Below are positions 18,801 through 27,249 of a stretch of DNA of 49,964 bases, piece by piece (position 1 is the stretch's first letter; every line of letters starts with the position of its first letter). This DNA is from Deltaproteobacteria bacterium (GTDB lineage Bacteria > Desulfobacterota > Desulfobacteria > Desulfobacterales > JAUWMJ01): positions 1 to 49,964 of the forward strand of contig DAOWEJ010000108.1 in the NCBI GenBank assembly GCA_030638575.1, read 5' to 3'. Position numbers and translations under genes: made by a program. The notes under the pieces were generated by a model. It was not told the DNA's origin and searched no databases. It saw only the letters and a list, made by a program, of their open reading frames with translations.

Positions 18801-19520
18801 GACAGGATTTCAAAAGAACCGGAACAGACACAGAAACTGTCGATTGATAAAATGTCTCCGGCTGAAATGGAAGAAGAGCTGTCCCGTTTGAGAAAAAAGA
18901 TTGCCAATTTCGAAGATGTCAATCTTGGTGCCATAAGGGAATACGAACAGCATAAAGTCCGATTCGATTTTCTTTCCGAGCAACGAGATGATCTTGTAAA
19001 AGCCCTTGAGGACCTTCAAAAAGTCATAAGAAAAATAGACAAGATCACTCAAGAACGATTTATGAATACCTTCAATCAGGTTAATGAAAAACTTTCAGAA
19101 GTATTTCCACGTCTTTTTGAAGGCGGCTCAGCCAGGCTTGTTCTTTCACAGCCTGATAATCCACTTGAAACCGGTGTGGAGTTCATGATCCATCCGCCCG
19201 GGAAAAAACTAACAAGAATGAGTCTTCTTTCCGGAGGAGAGAAGGCACTTGCCGCTATCGCCTTTATTTTCTCGCTCTTTTTAATAAAACCGGCATCTTT
19301 CTGTCTGCTGGATGAAATTGATGCCCCCCTTGATGATGTTAATGTTTATCGCTTTAATAATTTGCTCCAGCTCATTGGCGAAAAATCTCAAATAGTCATT
19401 GTGACGCATAATAAGAGCAGCATGGAATTTGCAGATACCCTTTTTGGAATTACAATGGAACAAAAGGGAATTTCAAAGGTTGTTTCCGTGAACTTTGAAC
19501 AAACAGAAGCATCAGGCTAA
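15876..19520 (+). CDS. smc: Chromosome segregation protein SMC
   Basis: A 1214-residue SMC ATPase, the core of the condensin complex that organises and segregates the chromosome. Walker A GPNGCGKS is at 31-38. Long coiled coils run through about 165-520 and 690-1050, interrupted by a hinge at about 537-677 (starting LPADIIGLM and ending near GGSKENF). The C-terminal head has the signature LSGGEKALAAIAF (about 1115) and Walker B FCLLDEIDAPLD (about 1143). The usual partners scpA/scpB are not in the window. The gene is followed 18 bases later by ftsY, a pairing common in bacteria. Confidence 0.97.
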   Translation: MKLKKLEIAGFKSFFEKASIKFPVGISAIVGPNGCGKSNVVDALRWVMGEQSVKTLRGKSMEDVIFAGTKGRSPLNMAEVSLTLLNDNGSAPEELKDFTEIMLTRRLYRSGESAYFLNKQPCRLKDIHNVFLGSGLATKSYAVIQQGNIGAITDAGPDERRFFIEEAAGTTVFKSRKNEALRKIRTTNQNILRVNDIILEIKRQMASLKRQARKAELFKIHQEHIKQLDVHLALHHYDDYTLQIDEADAFLKELKDADIDHTTQLHKLDSAVEEIKLQRWQKNQEISDQKSNQFDTQRNIDRIENDLAHLKKDVERLAIESSELESAQKELEEKKSKMLSEIAQGENLNVVLKKEIEETRAKLDEQRSASADVKEHLSGLNQELEDCKANLMDKVAREARYKNIYQNASNNKESLKRRLKRANEEEAAGKKEAANARKKETTAKEQLESLKHEINDLNNRIDISRRQLDDKSKNLGNQVKHVQTLEFEKNKAKSKYTTLKKMKDDFEWYKDGVRAIMKAHSIQSDNQSSNIEDKSSTLPADIIGLMADILDPEPSFATAVEAALGESLQYILVEDQKAGLNAINYLQSHSAGRSGFIPVSTIRQMEPEEQKKPDPSKLLLNHISVKQGFEKITRALLGHVVVTSDIEEAKSLYNSNGAMQTVVTKDGDIISHQGIMIGGSKENFTGILTKKQEVIDLEHQINKLNQKLESARLDQSKLESQVRIFESDLQKLIEQKNMTAQHEVEAEKGFYKASEDLKHSQRHLEIVSLEQQQLIGEESDIDEEIAKYHEAFAEISDQITRLQDAVTETSNKIGSVTSQMDSFNQGIVDLKLKLTTLNAKLENNTNTLKRLEDFLGDATKQLEQLAREIIRKNQKEIASKQKIKEHERTLSDKYENIKLIEQVLEKNEADYQKIDSILKDSDDTISDIQKKREKVLEKFRMLELEQSQRKLKRDNIENRLIERYHTSVSKFKAEFDRISKEPEQTQKLSIDKMSPAEMEEELSRLRKKIANFEDVNLGAIREYEQHKVRFDFLSEQRDDLVKALEDLQKVIRKIDKITQERFMNTFNQVNEKLSEVFPRLFEGGSARLVLSQPDNPLETGVEFMIHPPGKKLTRMSLLSGGEKALAAIAFIFSLFLIKPASFCLLDEIDAPLDDVNVYRFNNLLQLIGEKSQIVIVTHNKSSMEFADTLFGITMEQKGISKVVSVNFEQTEASG

Positions 19521-19538
19521 TTTTTTCAAAGGATCATT

Positions 19539-20507
19539 ATGTCTCTCAACTGGCTAAAAAAAAATGAGGCCCCTAAAAGCGATAAATCGACGCCTGAACA
19601 GGAAACAACTTATTTTAAACGACTGAGAGCGGGCCTGTCCAAAACTCGCAAAATTCTTACCACCGACCTTGAAGAGCTCTTTGCAAAAAATAAAAAAATA
19701 GATAACGACCTGCTTGAAGAGCTTGAGGAGCTTTTGATAACCTCGGACATGGGTGTTCAGACTTCCATGGCTCTTATAGAACGTATATCTGAAAAATCCT
19801 TTAAAATAAAAGATGCGGATGAACTGAAAAAAACGCTCAAGGAGGAAATACTTTCATTTTTCGATTCACAGACAGCAGTTCATGATAAGATTACGAACCG
19901 CCCCCATGTTGTAATGGTTGTAGGTGTTAACGGAACCGGGAAAACAACCAGCATCGGAAAGCTGGCTGCGAGATACACATCTTCCGGCAAAAAAGTTCTC
20001 ATCGCCGCTGCCGACACTTTCCGGGCTGCAGCGATAGAACAGCTTATGATATGGGCTGACAGAGCGAACGCAGAAATCGTTAAACAAAAAGAAAGAACGG
20101 ATCCTGCAGCAGTTGCATATGACAGTATTGAAGCCGCGCTGGCCAGGAGTTGTGATATTGTACTTGTCGACACTGCAGGAAGGCTTCATACTAAGACAAA
20201 CCTGATGGAAGAGTTAAAAAAAATAAAGCGGTCCATTTCAAAAAGGCTTCCTGGTGCACCCCATGAAATTCTTCTTGTCCTTGATGCAACAACAGGTCAA
20301 AACGCATTATCCCAGGCAAAATTATTCAATGAGGCTCTGGACCTTACAGGTATCGCCCTTACAAAACTTGATGGAACAGCCAAGGGTGGAATTGTCATAA
20401 GCATTTTAACTGCCCTTAAGATTCCTTTAAAATATATCGGAGTTGGGGAACAAATTCAAGATTTGCAGGACTTTGACCCTGTTTCCTTTGTTGATGCGCT
20501 TTTTTAA
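19539..20507 (+). CDS. ftsY: Signal recognition particle receptor FtsY
   Basis: A 322-residue SRP GTPase that receives ribosome-SRP complexes at the inner membrane for co-translational insertion. The NG domain is complete: N-domain helices (about 25-110), G1 GVNGTGKTT (129-137), DTFRAAAIEQL (159-169), DTAGR and TKLDG. The acidic A domain is short, as in many non-enteric bacteria, so membrane attachment relies on the amphipathic N-terminus. It is probably cotranscribed with smc. Confidence 0.97.
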   Translation: MSLNWLKKNEAPKSDKSTPEQETTYFKRLRAGLSKTRKILTTDLEELFAKNKKIDNDLLEELEELLITSDMGVQTSMALIERISEKSFKIKDADELKKTLKEEILSFFDSQTAVHDKITNRPHVVMVVGVNGTGKTTSIGKLAARYTSSGKKVLIAAADTFRAAAIEQLMIWADRANAEIVKQKERTDPAAVAYDSIEAALARSCDIVLVDTAGRLHTKTNLMEELKKIKRSISKRLPGAPHEILLVLDATTGQNALSQAKLFNEALDLTGIALTKLDGTAKGGIVISILTALKIPLKYIGVGEQIQDLQDFDPVSFVDALF

Positions 20508-20696
20508 GGGTTTTAAATTGATTTTTGACAAAGCCATTAAACATGAATAGACAAAATATACTTCCTTCTCGCCATTTGTTATATTCTTCATACACCGGCA
20601 ATTCAGGATTTCCGAAAAGCAATTGTCATAGATGCCGTCTTGTAGCAGGTTATCTTGAATTATTTTTAAAAAATGCTTTAAAAATGCAGAATTCTG

Positions 20697-20725
20697 TTGA
20701 CATGAAAAATAACCTACTATATGGA
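20697..20725 (+). promoter_or_regulatory. Sigma-70 promoter of the HU gene
   Basis: A consensus TTGACA (20697-20702) is followed 17 bases later by TATGGA (20720-20725); TATATG two bases earlier is an alternative -10. It lies about 66 bases upstream of the HU ribosome site, in the otherwise empty 283-base gap after ftsY. HU is usually strongly expressed, in line with a good -35. Confidence 0.5.
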
Positions 20726-20790
20726 CATAGGAAATTAAACTGTTGGCTGTTGTTCAATAATATTAATTTAAAAAAGGGGGAAAACAAAAA

Positions 20791-21063
20791 ATGACAAAGG
20801 CAGATTTGGTAGACAAGGCGGCAAAGGACGCAAAAATTTCCAAGGTTGCAGCAGCTGCTGCGCTGAACTCTTTCATGGACGGCATAACAAAATCGCTGAA
20901 GAAAAAAGAGGGCAAGGTTACCCTGGTAGGTTTTGGGACTTTCTCAAAGGTACGTCGCAAAGCACGTAAGGGCCGCAATCCGCAAACAGGCGAGCCGATT
21001 AAAATTAAGGCATGTAACGTGGTAAAATTCCGACCCGGTAAGAAACTTAAAGAAGCTGTGTAA
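20791..21063 (+). CDS. HU-family DNA-binding protein
   Basis: A 90-residue histone-like protein that bends and compacts DNA as a dimer. The family pattern is complete: N-terminal helices ([20 protein letters not shown]), the GFGTFSK turn, the [15 protein letters not shown]-binding arm with its intercalating Pro, and the closing [15 protein letters not shown] strong AAGGGGG site precedes the ATG. It is monocistronic, with its own promoter and a clear terminator. HU versus IHF cannot be fully separated, but the arm and length favour HU. Confidence 0.95.
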   Translation: MTKADLVDKAAKDAKISKVAAAAALNSFMDGITKSLKKKEGKVTLVGFGTFSKVRRKARKGRNPQTGEPIKIKACNVVKFRPGKKLKEAV

Positions 21064-21072
21064 ACAAATTTC

Positions 21073-21114
21073 AAGGCGGTTTGTTAATTTTCAAATAAAC
21101 CGCCTTTTTTATTT
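21073..21114 (+). terminator. Rho-independent terminator after the HU gene
   Basis: AAGGCGGTTT and AAACCGCCTT form a strong GC-rich stem around a short AT loop, directly followed by TTTTTTATTTT. On the other strand it could also stop transcription from the acylphosphatase side, because the two genes converge. Confidence 0.9.
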
Positions 21115-21132
21115 TAAGAATTTTTAATATAT

Positions 21133-21414
21133 TCAATAGGTGATTTTAAACTCTTCAAACTCACCGGTATAATCTTCCCAATTTACATTCACCCTTTCGA
21201 CTTTTGCCGGAGGTGTACCTTTATTGCACCATTTCAGAATCGAATCAACACTCTCCTTATCTCCTTCAAACAGGGCTTCAACAGTTCCGTCGGCTTTATT
21301 TCTTACCCAGCCTGAAACGTCATAACGTTGTGCGGCTCTTAGCGTTTCCATTCTAAAAAAAACACCTTGAACCCTTCCGCTAATGACTGCATGGGCTCTT
21401 TTTTTATCTTCCAT
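21133..21414 (-). CDS. Acylphosphatase
   Basis: A 93-residue acylphosphatase, which hydrolyses carboxyl-phosphate bonds of metabolites such as acetyl or carbamoyl phosphate. The phosphate-binding loop GRVQGVFFR, with its essential Arg, and the GWVRNKADGTVEALFEG stretch, with the catalytic Asn, are intact. It starts 17 bases after the ligase gene and is probably the last gene of that unit. Confidence 0.95.
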   Translation of the reverse strand: MEDKKRAHAVISGRVQGVFFRMETLRAAQRYDVSGWVRNKADGTVEALFEGDKESVDSILKWCNKGTPPAKVERVNVNWEDYTGEFEEFKITY

Positions 21415-21431
21415 GACTCCCCTCTCATCTG

Positions 21432-23318
21432 TTACACAAGGCTTTCATGTTCTCGCATTTCCAGCATGTTAAAATATTCACTTTCAGATATAACCCGGGC
21501 TCCTGATTTCTCTGCTTTAAAAATTTTATTTGGGCCAACGTTTTCTCCGCATATCAGATATTCCGTATTTCCGCTGATAGAACTTTGCACCTTTGCGCCG
21601 AGTTTCCTTGCCGCAGCCTGCATTTCTTCCCTTGTGCCACTCTTCATTTTGCCTGTAAATACGATTCCTTTACCAAAAAAGAAGTTTTCAGAAATCTTTG
21701 TATCGTTTGCAAGAACTGTTCTCTCAAGATTAAAACCTAAAGACACCATATGATTTATAGTATCTTTTATCCTGTTTATGCCGTCTACAATTGATCTGCT
21801 GGTAATGGGTCCAAAACCATATATTTTTTCGATATCTTCAGCTTTTACTTGAACAAGTTTTTCAATCTTGATGTGAGAAAGGAATTTTCGGCTATCTCCT
21901 TTCCCAAGGTCTGAAATTCCAAAGGCTGCTAAAAAGCGCCAGTCCTCAACAGGTTTCTTTTTGCTTATATCAATGGCCTCGGCAAGATTTTTTGACTGAA
22001 CCGGCCCAAAACCGATATCAATAAAATCTTGAATCGTCATTGCATAGATTTTCTCAAGGCTGTCATAGCCGCCGCTGACAAGTTTCTGAACTGTTTTTAT
22101 TCCGAACCAGTCAGCATTGCCAAGGGTCTTAAACCAGTGACTGATACTTTGCTCTATTTTGGCTTTGCAAAAGGAGTTGTTGCATTTTAGAAAGTCATTG
22201 TCCCATTTAAGGGCAATGCCACAGACAGGGCACTCTTTAGGAATGCTAAACCGGTCTGATTCTCTGATTACTTTTTCGAGCTTTGGGATTACCTCACCGC
22301 TTCTTATGACCTCTATTTCTGTTCCGATTCCAATACGCTTTTTTTGTATCAAACCAGCGTGATGTGCTGTAACACGTCTGATTGTCGCTCCGGAAAGAGA
22401 TACGGGACGTATTTCCAGTACAGGCGTTATATTGCCTGTTCTTCCCACCTGCCAGCTTATTCCTTCAACCACTGTTAAAGCCGTTTCACCCTTTGTCTTA
22501 ATGGCAATCTGCCACCTGTAATGGTGTGTTGTAGCCCCCATATGTTTTTTTACATCATCATCAGTTACTTCGGCCACAACACCATCTGTTGGATAATCAG
22601 TCTTTGCAATCAGATCCGCTGCTATTTTCTCGGCATCTTGTAAAAGTTCATCAGCACTTCCTGTCCAGTCGGGAAGTGCGCTATAAGGCACAAAAACAAC
22701 TGCTTTATCTTGAACGGCTCTTTCAGCAAATTTATTCAGGGTATCAGAAGAAATTATTCCGACAGCCATATTTCTGGGATGTTCAAATTGATCTGACAAG
22801 TGTTCATGAAAATAAGACTTAACAACAACGATTTCGCCTATTCCTAATCCCCTTCCGCCCTCAGGAATCACTCCTTTTTCAAAAGCACTGCTAATTTCGT
22901 ATCCGACTTCACCATTTCCCCTTGTAGCAAATATTTTTCCATTGTCTCGACCAGCTATGCCATCTAGTTTTGCCGTTACTTTAAATGTTATTTCTTTAAT
23001 ACAGATCTCATTAGCCTCTTTTTTAACTCTATTTACAAATCTTTCAAGTTCGTTTCTGGTGTAGGCTTTCTCAGTCGATAGCATGGGAACCGGGTGTCTG
23101 ACTTCTTTTTTATCATCGAATCTTTCAGGTTCCACAAAATGGAGAAAGGGATTATCGGGATCAAGTTCTCTTAACTTCTCAACAAGGTTATCATATTCGT
23201 TGTCGCTTACCAGAGACTTCCCGCTCCTGTAAGCTTCATTATATTTTTTTAAGGTTTTAACCAGTGCCTTTATACTTTCTTGTTTCTTATCTTCAATATG
23301 GTCTATAATGCGTTGCAT
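21432..23318 (-). CDS. Divergent NAD-dependent DNA ligase
   Basis: A 628-residue LigA-type ligase that seals nicks using NAD+. The adenylated lysine is Lys117 in the KxDG motif (TAKLDG). Also present are DNEYDNL in the NAD-binding N-terminal domain, HPVPMLS, TDGVVAEV (244-251), RWQIAIK, a Cys4 zinc finger (Cys363, 366, 379, 384), HhH repeats (about 400-530) and a C-terminal BRCT domain (about 550-628). It is shorter and more divergent than usual LigA (about 670 residues); for example, motif I reads KLDGIAGR where KIDGLAxS is typical. It may be the only LigA or a second one. It overlaps the nucleoside phosphorylase by 16 bases, indicating cotranscription. Confidence 0.85.
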   Translation of the reverse strand: MQRIIDHIEDKKQESIKALVKTLKKYNEAYRSGKSLVSDNEYDNLVEKLRELDPDNPFLHFVEPERFDDKKEVRHPVPMLSTEKAYTRNELERFVNRVKKEANEICIKEITFKVTAKLDGIAGRDNGKIFATRGNGEVGYEISSAFEKGVIPEGGRGLGIGEIVVVKSYFHEHLSDQFEHPRNMAVGIISSDTLNKFAERAVQDKAVVFVPYSALPDWTGSADELLQDAEKIAADLIAKTDYPTDGVVAEVTDDDVKKHMGATTHHYRWQIAIKTKGETALTVVEGISWQVGRTGNITPVLEIRPVSLSGATIRRVTAHHAGLIQKKRIGIGTEIEVIRSGEVIPKLEKVIRESDRFSIPKECPVCGIALKWDNDFLKCNNSFCKAKIEQSISHWFKTLGNADWFGIKTVQKLVSGGYDSLEKIYAMTIQDFIDIGFGPVQSKNLAEAIDISKKKPVEDWRFLAAFGISDLGKGDSRKFLSHIKIEKLVQVKAEDIEKIYGFGPITSRSIVDGINRIKDTINHMVSLGFNLERTVLANDTKISENFFFGKGIVFTGKMKSGTREEMQAAARKLGAKVQSSISGNTEYLICGENVGPNKIFKAEKSGARVISESEYFNMLEMREHESLV

Positions 23319-24037
23319 AAATCGTTTATAACCTCACATACAGTCATTCTACTTTTCTTAAACTGTTCATTCCTGAATCCTGGCCGCCACTTAAAAGTTG
23401 AAAGTTCATCCGAAACCGCAAGGATGCCGCCAACCTGAACATTTCTAAACTTACCCACGGTAAAAAGAGCCGACATTTCCATTTCAACAGCAAGTACATC
23501 TTCATCCTGATAATATTTTACCTTTTCCCGGGTCTCTCTGTAGATGGCGTCCGTTGACCAGACAACGCCTTCATGAAAAGCAAGATCACTCTTTATGAGA
23601 GCTTCCTTTACCTTCTCCGTAATATAAACCGATGGCTTTACCATACCATTGTCTCCTTCCTGATAATGCTTCGATGTCCCTTCATCTATTACGGCACTTG
23701 CAGGAACAATGATATCTCCTATTTTTACATCCGAGGAAATGGAGCCGCACCAGCCAAAAAATATTATTTTTTCTGCACCCCAGGCGATAAGTGTCTCAAG
23801 CAGCATTGTCGCATAGGGAGCACCCATAAAAGGTCCTACTACTGAAAAAATGTTCTCAGTATTATTATCGATATACAACCTGCTGACAAAAAGGCTCTTC
23901 GATTTATCTTTATCCAGGTTCATCAGGCTGTAAAGAATATTAAGATCAGCCTGGCTGGCCACCATTATGGCAACTGGTCCCAGGTTCGGGGAATTCTTCC
24001 CTCTGACGGGATTTACAATGGCATCACTGGATGGCAT
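23303..24037 (-). CDS. Nucleoside phosphorylase (PNP/UDP family)
   Basis: A 244-residue member of the purine/uridine phosphorylase family, which cleaves nucleosides with phosphate in base salvage. Features include the phosphate-site region GPFMGAPYA, IIFFGWCGSIS, and VLAVEMEMSALF, the family's ribose-binding Glu-Met-Glu segment. Whether it prefers uridine or purine nucleosides, or is an AMP/MTA-type nucleosidase, cannot be told. It is first in a minus-strand unit with the ligase and acylphosphatase. The 297-base region upstream is mostly an inverted-repeat element. Confidence 0.85.
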   Translation of the reverse strand: MPSSDAIVNPVRGKNSPNLGPVAIMVASQADLNILYSLMNLDKDKSKSLFVSRLYIDNNTENIFSVVGPFMGAPYATMLLETLIAWGAEKIIFFGWCGSISSDVKIGDIIVPASAVIDEGTSKHYQEGDNGMVKPSVYITEKVKEALIKSDLAFHEGVVWSTDAIYRETREKVKYYQDEDVLAVEMEMSALFTVGKFRNVQVGGILAVSDELSTFKWRPGFRNEQFKKSRMTVCEVINDLCNAL

Positions 24038-24078
24038 ATTATATAAACTCTGTTTTCCATGTCATAGACTTAAAATAT

Positions 24079-24279
24079 GAATATCGGCGCATAAGGGATA
24101 TTTATTTTCAGCGATATCTTACTTATCTTTGCATGATTTTTCGCAGTATCCGTACATTGTAGGTTGACTGCAGAGGATTCTCTCATCTGTTAAAAACAAA
24201 TTCCAATCCTCAATATTCGGATACGCTAGATAAAAATAATTGATAGCGCTGAAAAGAAATATTTCTTATGTGCCGATTC
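24079..24279. mobile_element. MITE-like element with about 40-bp inverted ends
   Basis: The left arm 24079-24118 (starting GAATATCGGCGCATAAG) and right arm 24242-24279 (ending CTTATGTGCCGATTC) are inverted repeats with about 80 percent identity. Inside them TTCGCAGTATCCG and CGGATACGCTAG also pair. No reading frame is present. It occupies two thirds of the gap between the 84-residue unknown gene and the nucleoside phosphorylase. Confidence 0.65.
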
Positions 24280-24334
24280 CTTCATTTCGAATCAATAAGA
24301 TTAAGCCCGTAATTTAAAAAGCGAATGGCAACTA

Positions 24335-24589
24335 TCAGGCCGGCTTTGCCAGGGCTGACAGCTCATCTTTTACCTCATCAATGATATCATAAATCCACAT
24401 CAAATCCTCTATGGTAAGTCGACCGGCTTTCACCGGGGCCCTTTCACTGCCGTCTTTTTTCAGTAAAATCCTAGGACCTATCTGAAGTTTTGCCTCACCA
24501 TCACCATAGCGGTTGATTGAAACAGTAAGTCCTGTTTCCTCACATTTCCATTTCTTTAAAACCTTGTCCTTTTCAGGGTCGTACGCCAT
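24335..24589 (-). CDS. Small conserved-looking hypothetical protein
   Basis: An 84-residue acidic/basic soluble protein that I do not recognise. It opens MAYDPEKDKVLKKWKCEETG and reads as a compact strand-rich domain (LTVSINRYGDGEAKLQIGPR) followed by a helix (IEDLMWIYDIIDEVKDELSAL). The ATG is preceded by GAGGATAAT, an acceptable ribosome site. It starts 25 bases after the glycosyltransferase stop, so cotranscription with that gene is likely. No signal peptide or metal motif. Confidence 0.7.
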   Translation of the reverse strand: MAYDPEKDKVLKKWKCEETGLTVSINRYGDGEAKLQIGPRILLKKDGSERAPVKAGRLTIEDLMWIYDIIDEVKDELSALAKPA

Positions 24590-24614
24590 ATTATCCTCCG
24601 CAATAAATTTCTAA

Positions 24615-25763
24615 TTAAATTATTTCCTTGTAAAGTTTCAGGTACCTCTCTGACACATTCTGCCATGTATAAGAGCGTGCCCTTTCTATCCCTTTTTGTT
24701 TCATCTCTTCTCTCAGTTTTTCATTTTGTAAAAGCTCGGACATGGCAGATGTCATCTCATCGATATTTTCAGGGTTAACAAGATAAGCTGCATCACCTGC
24801 TACTTCAGCCATTCCTGTTATATTTGATGTAATGACAGGCAGCCCGGCCTTCATTGCCTCAAGAATAGGAATTCCAAAACCTTCATAAAGAGAAGGATAT
24901 ATCAAAAAGTCAGCCATTGTAAAAAGAGAATCCAGCTCTTTTTCTGAAATAAAACCGGTAAAGATAATTTTATTTTCCATACCGGTTTCTCTTACCGCAA
25001 CATCACATATTTTTTTCATCTTTTCCTGATACGGCGCACCGGAAACACTTCCGGTTATAAGCAATTTCCCGGAATAACCTTTATTGTTTGTAAGCCTTGA
25101 AAAAGCATGAATCAGCCGGACAATATTTTTCCTTTCATGAATACCGCCTACATTTAAAACAAAATCCTCATTTATATCAAATTTCTTTTTAAGTTCTTCT
25201 TCTAAGGATGTATCCCTGGGATTTGTTTCACGCAAGCCGTTGGGCATAACCCGGATCTTATCAAGGGAAACGCCGACCTTTTTTGAAATGTCCTGCTTCG
25301 AAAATTCTGAAACAGTAGCGATCATATCGTTTAATCGGCATGCCATTTTAATACCAGGTTTATATAAAAATAAGTTCCTTACCGGGCCCATTGCCTCCCT
25401 GAATGTAAACGGGATTACATCATGTATTGTAAGCACGGACGGGACCTTTTTCATAAATGGAAAACTCCAGTTATAAAAGAAATGAATAATGTCGGCTTTT
25501 TCAGACAGGGCGATGTTCTGGATTGTTGTTGAGTCCAGCTTGGCGTTTTTAACGGACATGGCATGGGTAGTCACGTCCAGGGGAACAATTTTCAGATTTT
25601 GATTCCCAGCAAAGATATTATTAACTTCCTCAATTTTATTTCTTTTACAAAGAATTACAACAAAGTGATCGGTACTCGTAAGGTATCTGGTAATCTGAAT
25701 AACTCCCTGTTCAACACCACCGACAACACCATCATATTTCCTAAAATCGAATACAATTCTCAT
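24615..25763 (-). CDS. Glycosyltransferase family 4
   Basis: A 382-residue retaining glycosyltransferase of the GT-B fold. The GT4 signature YPSLYEGFGIPILEAMKAG supplies the two Glu residues of the EX7E motif, and NVGGIHERKN begins the nucleotide-sugar domain. The N-terminal GGVEQGVIQI is the acceptor-side glycine loop. Likely acts on NDP- or GDP-sugars at the cytoplasmic face. It follows the GH130 gene by 21 bases; the two may build and break the same (possibly mannose-containing) saccharide, which is an inference from context. Confidence 0.9.
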   Translation of the reverse strand: MRIVFDFRKYDGVVGGVEQGVIQITRYLTSTDHFVVILCKRNKIEEVNNIFAGNQNLKIVPLDVTTHAMSVKNAKLDSTTIQNIALSEKADIIHFFYNWSFPFMKKVPSVLTIHDVIPFTFREAMGPVRNLFLYKPGIKMACRLNDMIATVSEFSKQDISKKVGVSLDKIRVMPNGLRETNPRDTSLEEELKKKFDINEDFVLNVGGIHERKNIVRLIHAFSRLTNNKGYSGKLLITGSVSGAPYQEKMKKICDVAVRETGMENKIIFTGFISEKELDSLFTMADFLIYPSLYEGFGIPILEAMKAGLPVITSNITGMAEVAGDAAYLVNPENIDEMTSAMSELLQNEKLREEMKQKGIERARSYTWQNVSERYLKLYKEII

Positions 25764-25784
25764 GTCTAACTCCGCTAATAATGA

Positions 25785-26825
25785 TTAAAAGCTATTTAAC
25801 AGGCTGTCAATATCTGTAATTGCAAGGCCAACTGATTCATCAGCAGCACCATAATAAATATATAATTTGCCATCTTTTTCAACTATGCCATTTGAAAAAA
25901 CAACATTACCGAAAAACCCTTCTGTTTCAAACTCTTCAGTTGGGGTAAGCAGCGGGGTTTTTGCCCTTTTGACGATTTTGCTCGGCTCATTCAGGTCTAA
26001 AAGCAAGCAGAATAAAGAGTATAATGAATTATCTCCTTTACCATGATAAATAACCAGCCAGCCTTCTTTGGTCTTTATGGGGGGCGCTCCGCCTCCGATT
26101 TTCATCGATTCCCATTTCATATCCCTCGGACGAGCTATACATTTATGGTTTCCCCAGTGCAGCAGGTCCGGAGATTCACTGTACCAGATAGAGGCTTTCC
26201 CAAAACCTGAATTGTTCGGCCTGTGAAGAGCTATATATTTTCCGTTTACTTTTTCAGGGAAAATAGCAACGTCCTTATTTTCAGGATGAAATATTATCCC
26301 TTTTCTTTCAATTGTTATAAAATCTTCAGTTACAGCTAATGCCGTAGACCATGAATCCTGGGAAATAACAGTAAAATTGATATAATACTTCCCGTGAATA
26401 AGGGTTATGCGCGCATCCTCGATACCATATTTTTCAGACTCGTCTACCGGATATATAAATGGTTTATCTTCAACAGTAAAATGCATGCCGTCGCTGCTTC
26501 TTGCCAGTCTGATATGACTCATTGTTGAAAGATAGTCCTTTCCTTTATATACCACACCCCGCGTATCCTTTAACCGGACATCCGGGTCATCATCTTTAAA
26601 TTCCATAATAGCCGGATATGACCCGCCATCGTCGAATTTATAAACAGGTGTCCTTACAAATCCTTCTTTCGGTTCACATCCTTCAGCAACACGCAGCAGT
26701 AAAATAATTTCATCTTTGAATGTGATAGCACCGGGATTAAAAGCCCCGAGAACCTTGTATTCTTTAAGTGACGGTTTTACATCTGATGGTTTAATAACCG
26801 GATTATTTTCGTACTTTTTAATCAT
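25785..26825 (-). CDS. Glycoside hydrolase family 130 (mannoside phosphorylase-like)
   Basis: A 346-residue five-bladed propeller enzyme. GH130 members phosphorolyse beta-1,4- or beta-1,2-mannosides (or hydrolyse them), giving mannose 1-phosphate. Supporting motifs are AFNPGAITF, LLLRVAEG, YGIEDARITLI (113-123; the Asp is the catalytic acid position), DVAIFPEKVNGKYIALHRP and GGGAPPI for phosphate contact. It has no signal peptide, so it acts in the cytoplasm. Its partner in the same unit is a GT4 glycosyltransferase. Exact substrate unknown. Confidence 0.88.
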   Translation of the reverse strand: MIKKYENNPVIKPSDVKPSLKEYKVLGAFNPGAITFKDEIILLLRVAEGCEPKEGFVRTPVYKFDDGGSYPAIMEFKDDDPDVRLKDTRGVVYKGKDYLSTMSHIRLARSSDGMHFTVEDKPFIYPVDESEKYGIEDARITLIHGKYYINFTVISQDSWSTALAVTEDFITIERKGIIFHPENKDVAIFPEKVNGKYIALHRPNNSGFGKASIWYSESPDLLHWGNHKCIARPRDMKWESMKIGGGAPPIKTKEGWLVIYHGKGDNSLYSLFCLLLDLNEPSKIVKRAKTPLLTPTEEFETEGFFGNVVFSNGIVEKDGKLYIYYGAADESVGLAITDIDSLLNSF

Positions 26826-26948
26826 GATAAGCTCCTCTTTTCCTTTATTAATTCAATTTTCATAGATATATCTTTATACTGATTGTCATATATAAAAATT
26901 CATACAAATAAACAAGTATGAAGAAACGATATGAAATCTTTTTTAAAA

Positions 26949-26977
26949 TTGATATTGTTGACTTGATTTGCTATCTT
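26949..26977 (+). promoter_or_regulatory. Possible sigma-70 promoter upstream of the PGK-like gene
   Basis: TTGATA (26949-26954) and TATCTT (26972-26977) are separated by 17 bases. It would drive the phosphoglycerate kinase-like gene at 27250, with a MITE lying in the leader between. The 424-base gap (26826-27249) otherwise contains AT-rich sequence and that MITE. Confidence 0.35.
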
Positions 26978-27085
26978 AACCTGTAAGAATAATACAAAAC
27001 ACAATATCGACCGAAAAGGAAATTTAAACACGGCTTGTTTGAAAAATGTAAAAAGCAAGCATATCTTAAACGCCTATTATTTTAT

Positions 27086-27227
27086 GAGACCTTTGAAAAA
27101 TGCTCAATTTTGTTCAAGGTCAAGGAAGGCGAAAATTTTAACCACAGGAATACATTGAGTATTTTGAGGATTAAAATTTGAGTCTGACGCGGAAATTGGG
27201 CAAAAGGGGGCGTTTTGCAAAGGTCTC
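27086..27227. mobile_element. MITE family 1, inverted copy before the PGK-like gene
   Basis: This 142-base copy is in reverse orientation relative to 15355-15537: it starts GAGACCTTTGAAAAATGC and ends GCGTTTTGCAAAGGTCTC. The interior (AAATTTGAGTCTGACGC) matches the reverse complement of the other copies. TTTAT lies directly outside the left end and two bases outside the right, a possible target duplication. It ends 23 bases before the PGK-like start codon, so it lies in that gene's leader. Confidence 0.8.
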
Positions 27228-27249
27228 ACTTTATTAAAGGAGTGCTGCT

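Noticed and set aside
20525..20794. 89-residue frame ahead of the HU gene
   Set aside because: It runs through the HU promoter and ribosome site and overlaps the HU start; no domain recognised.
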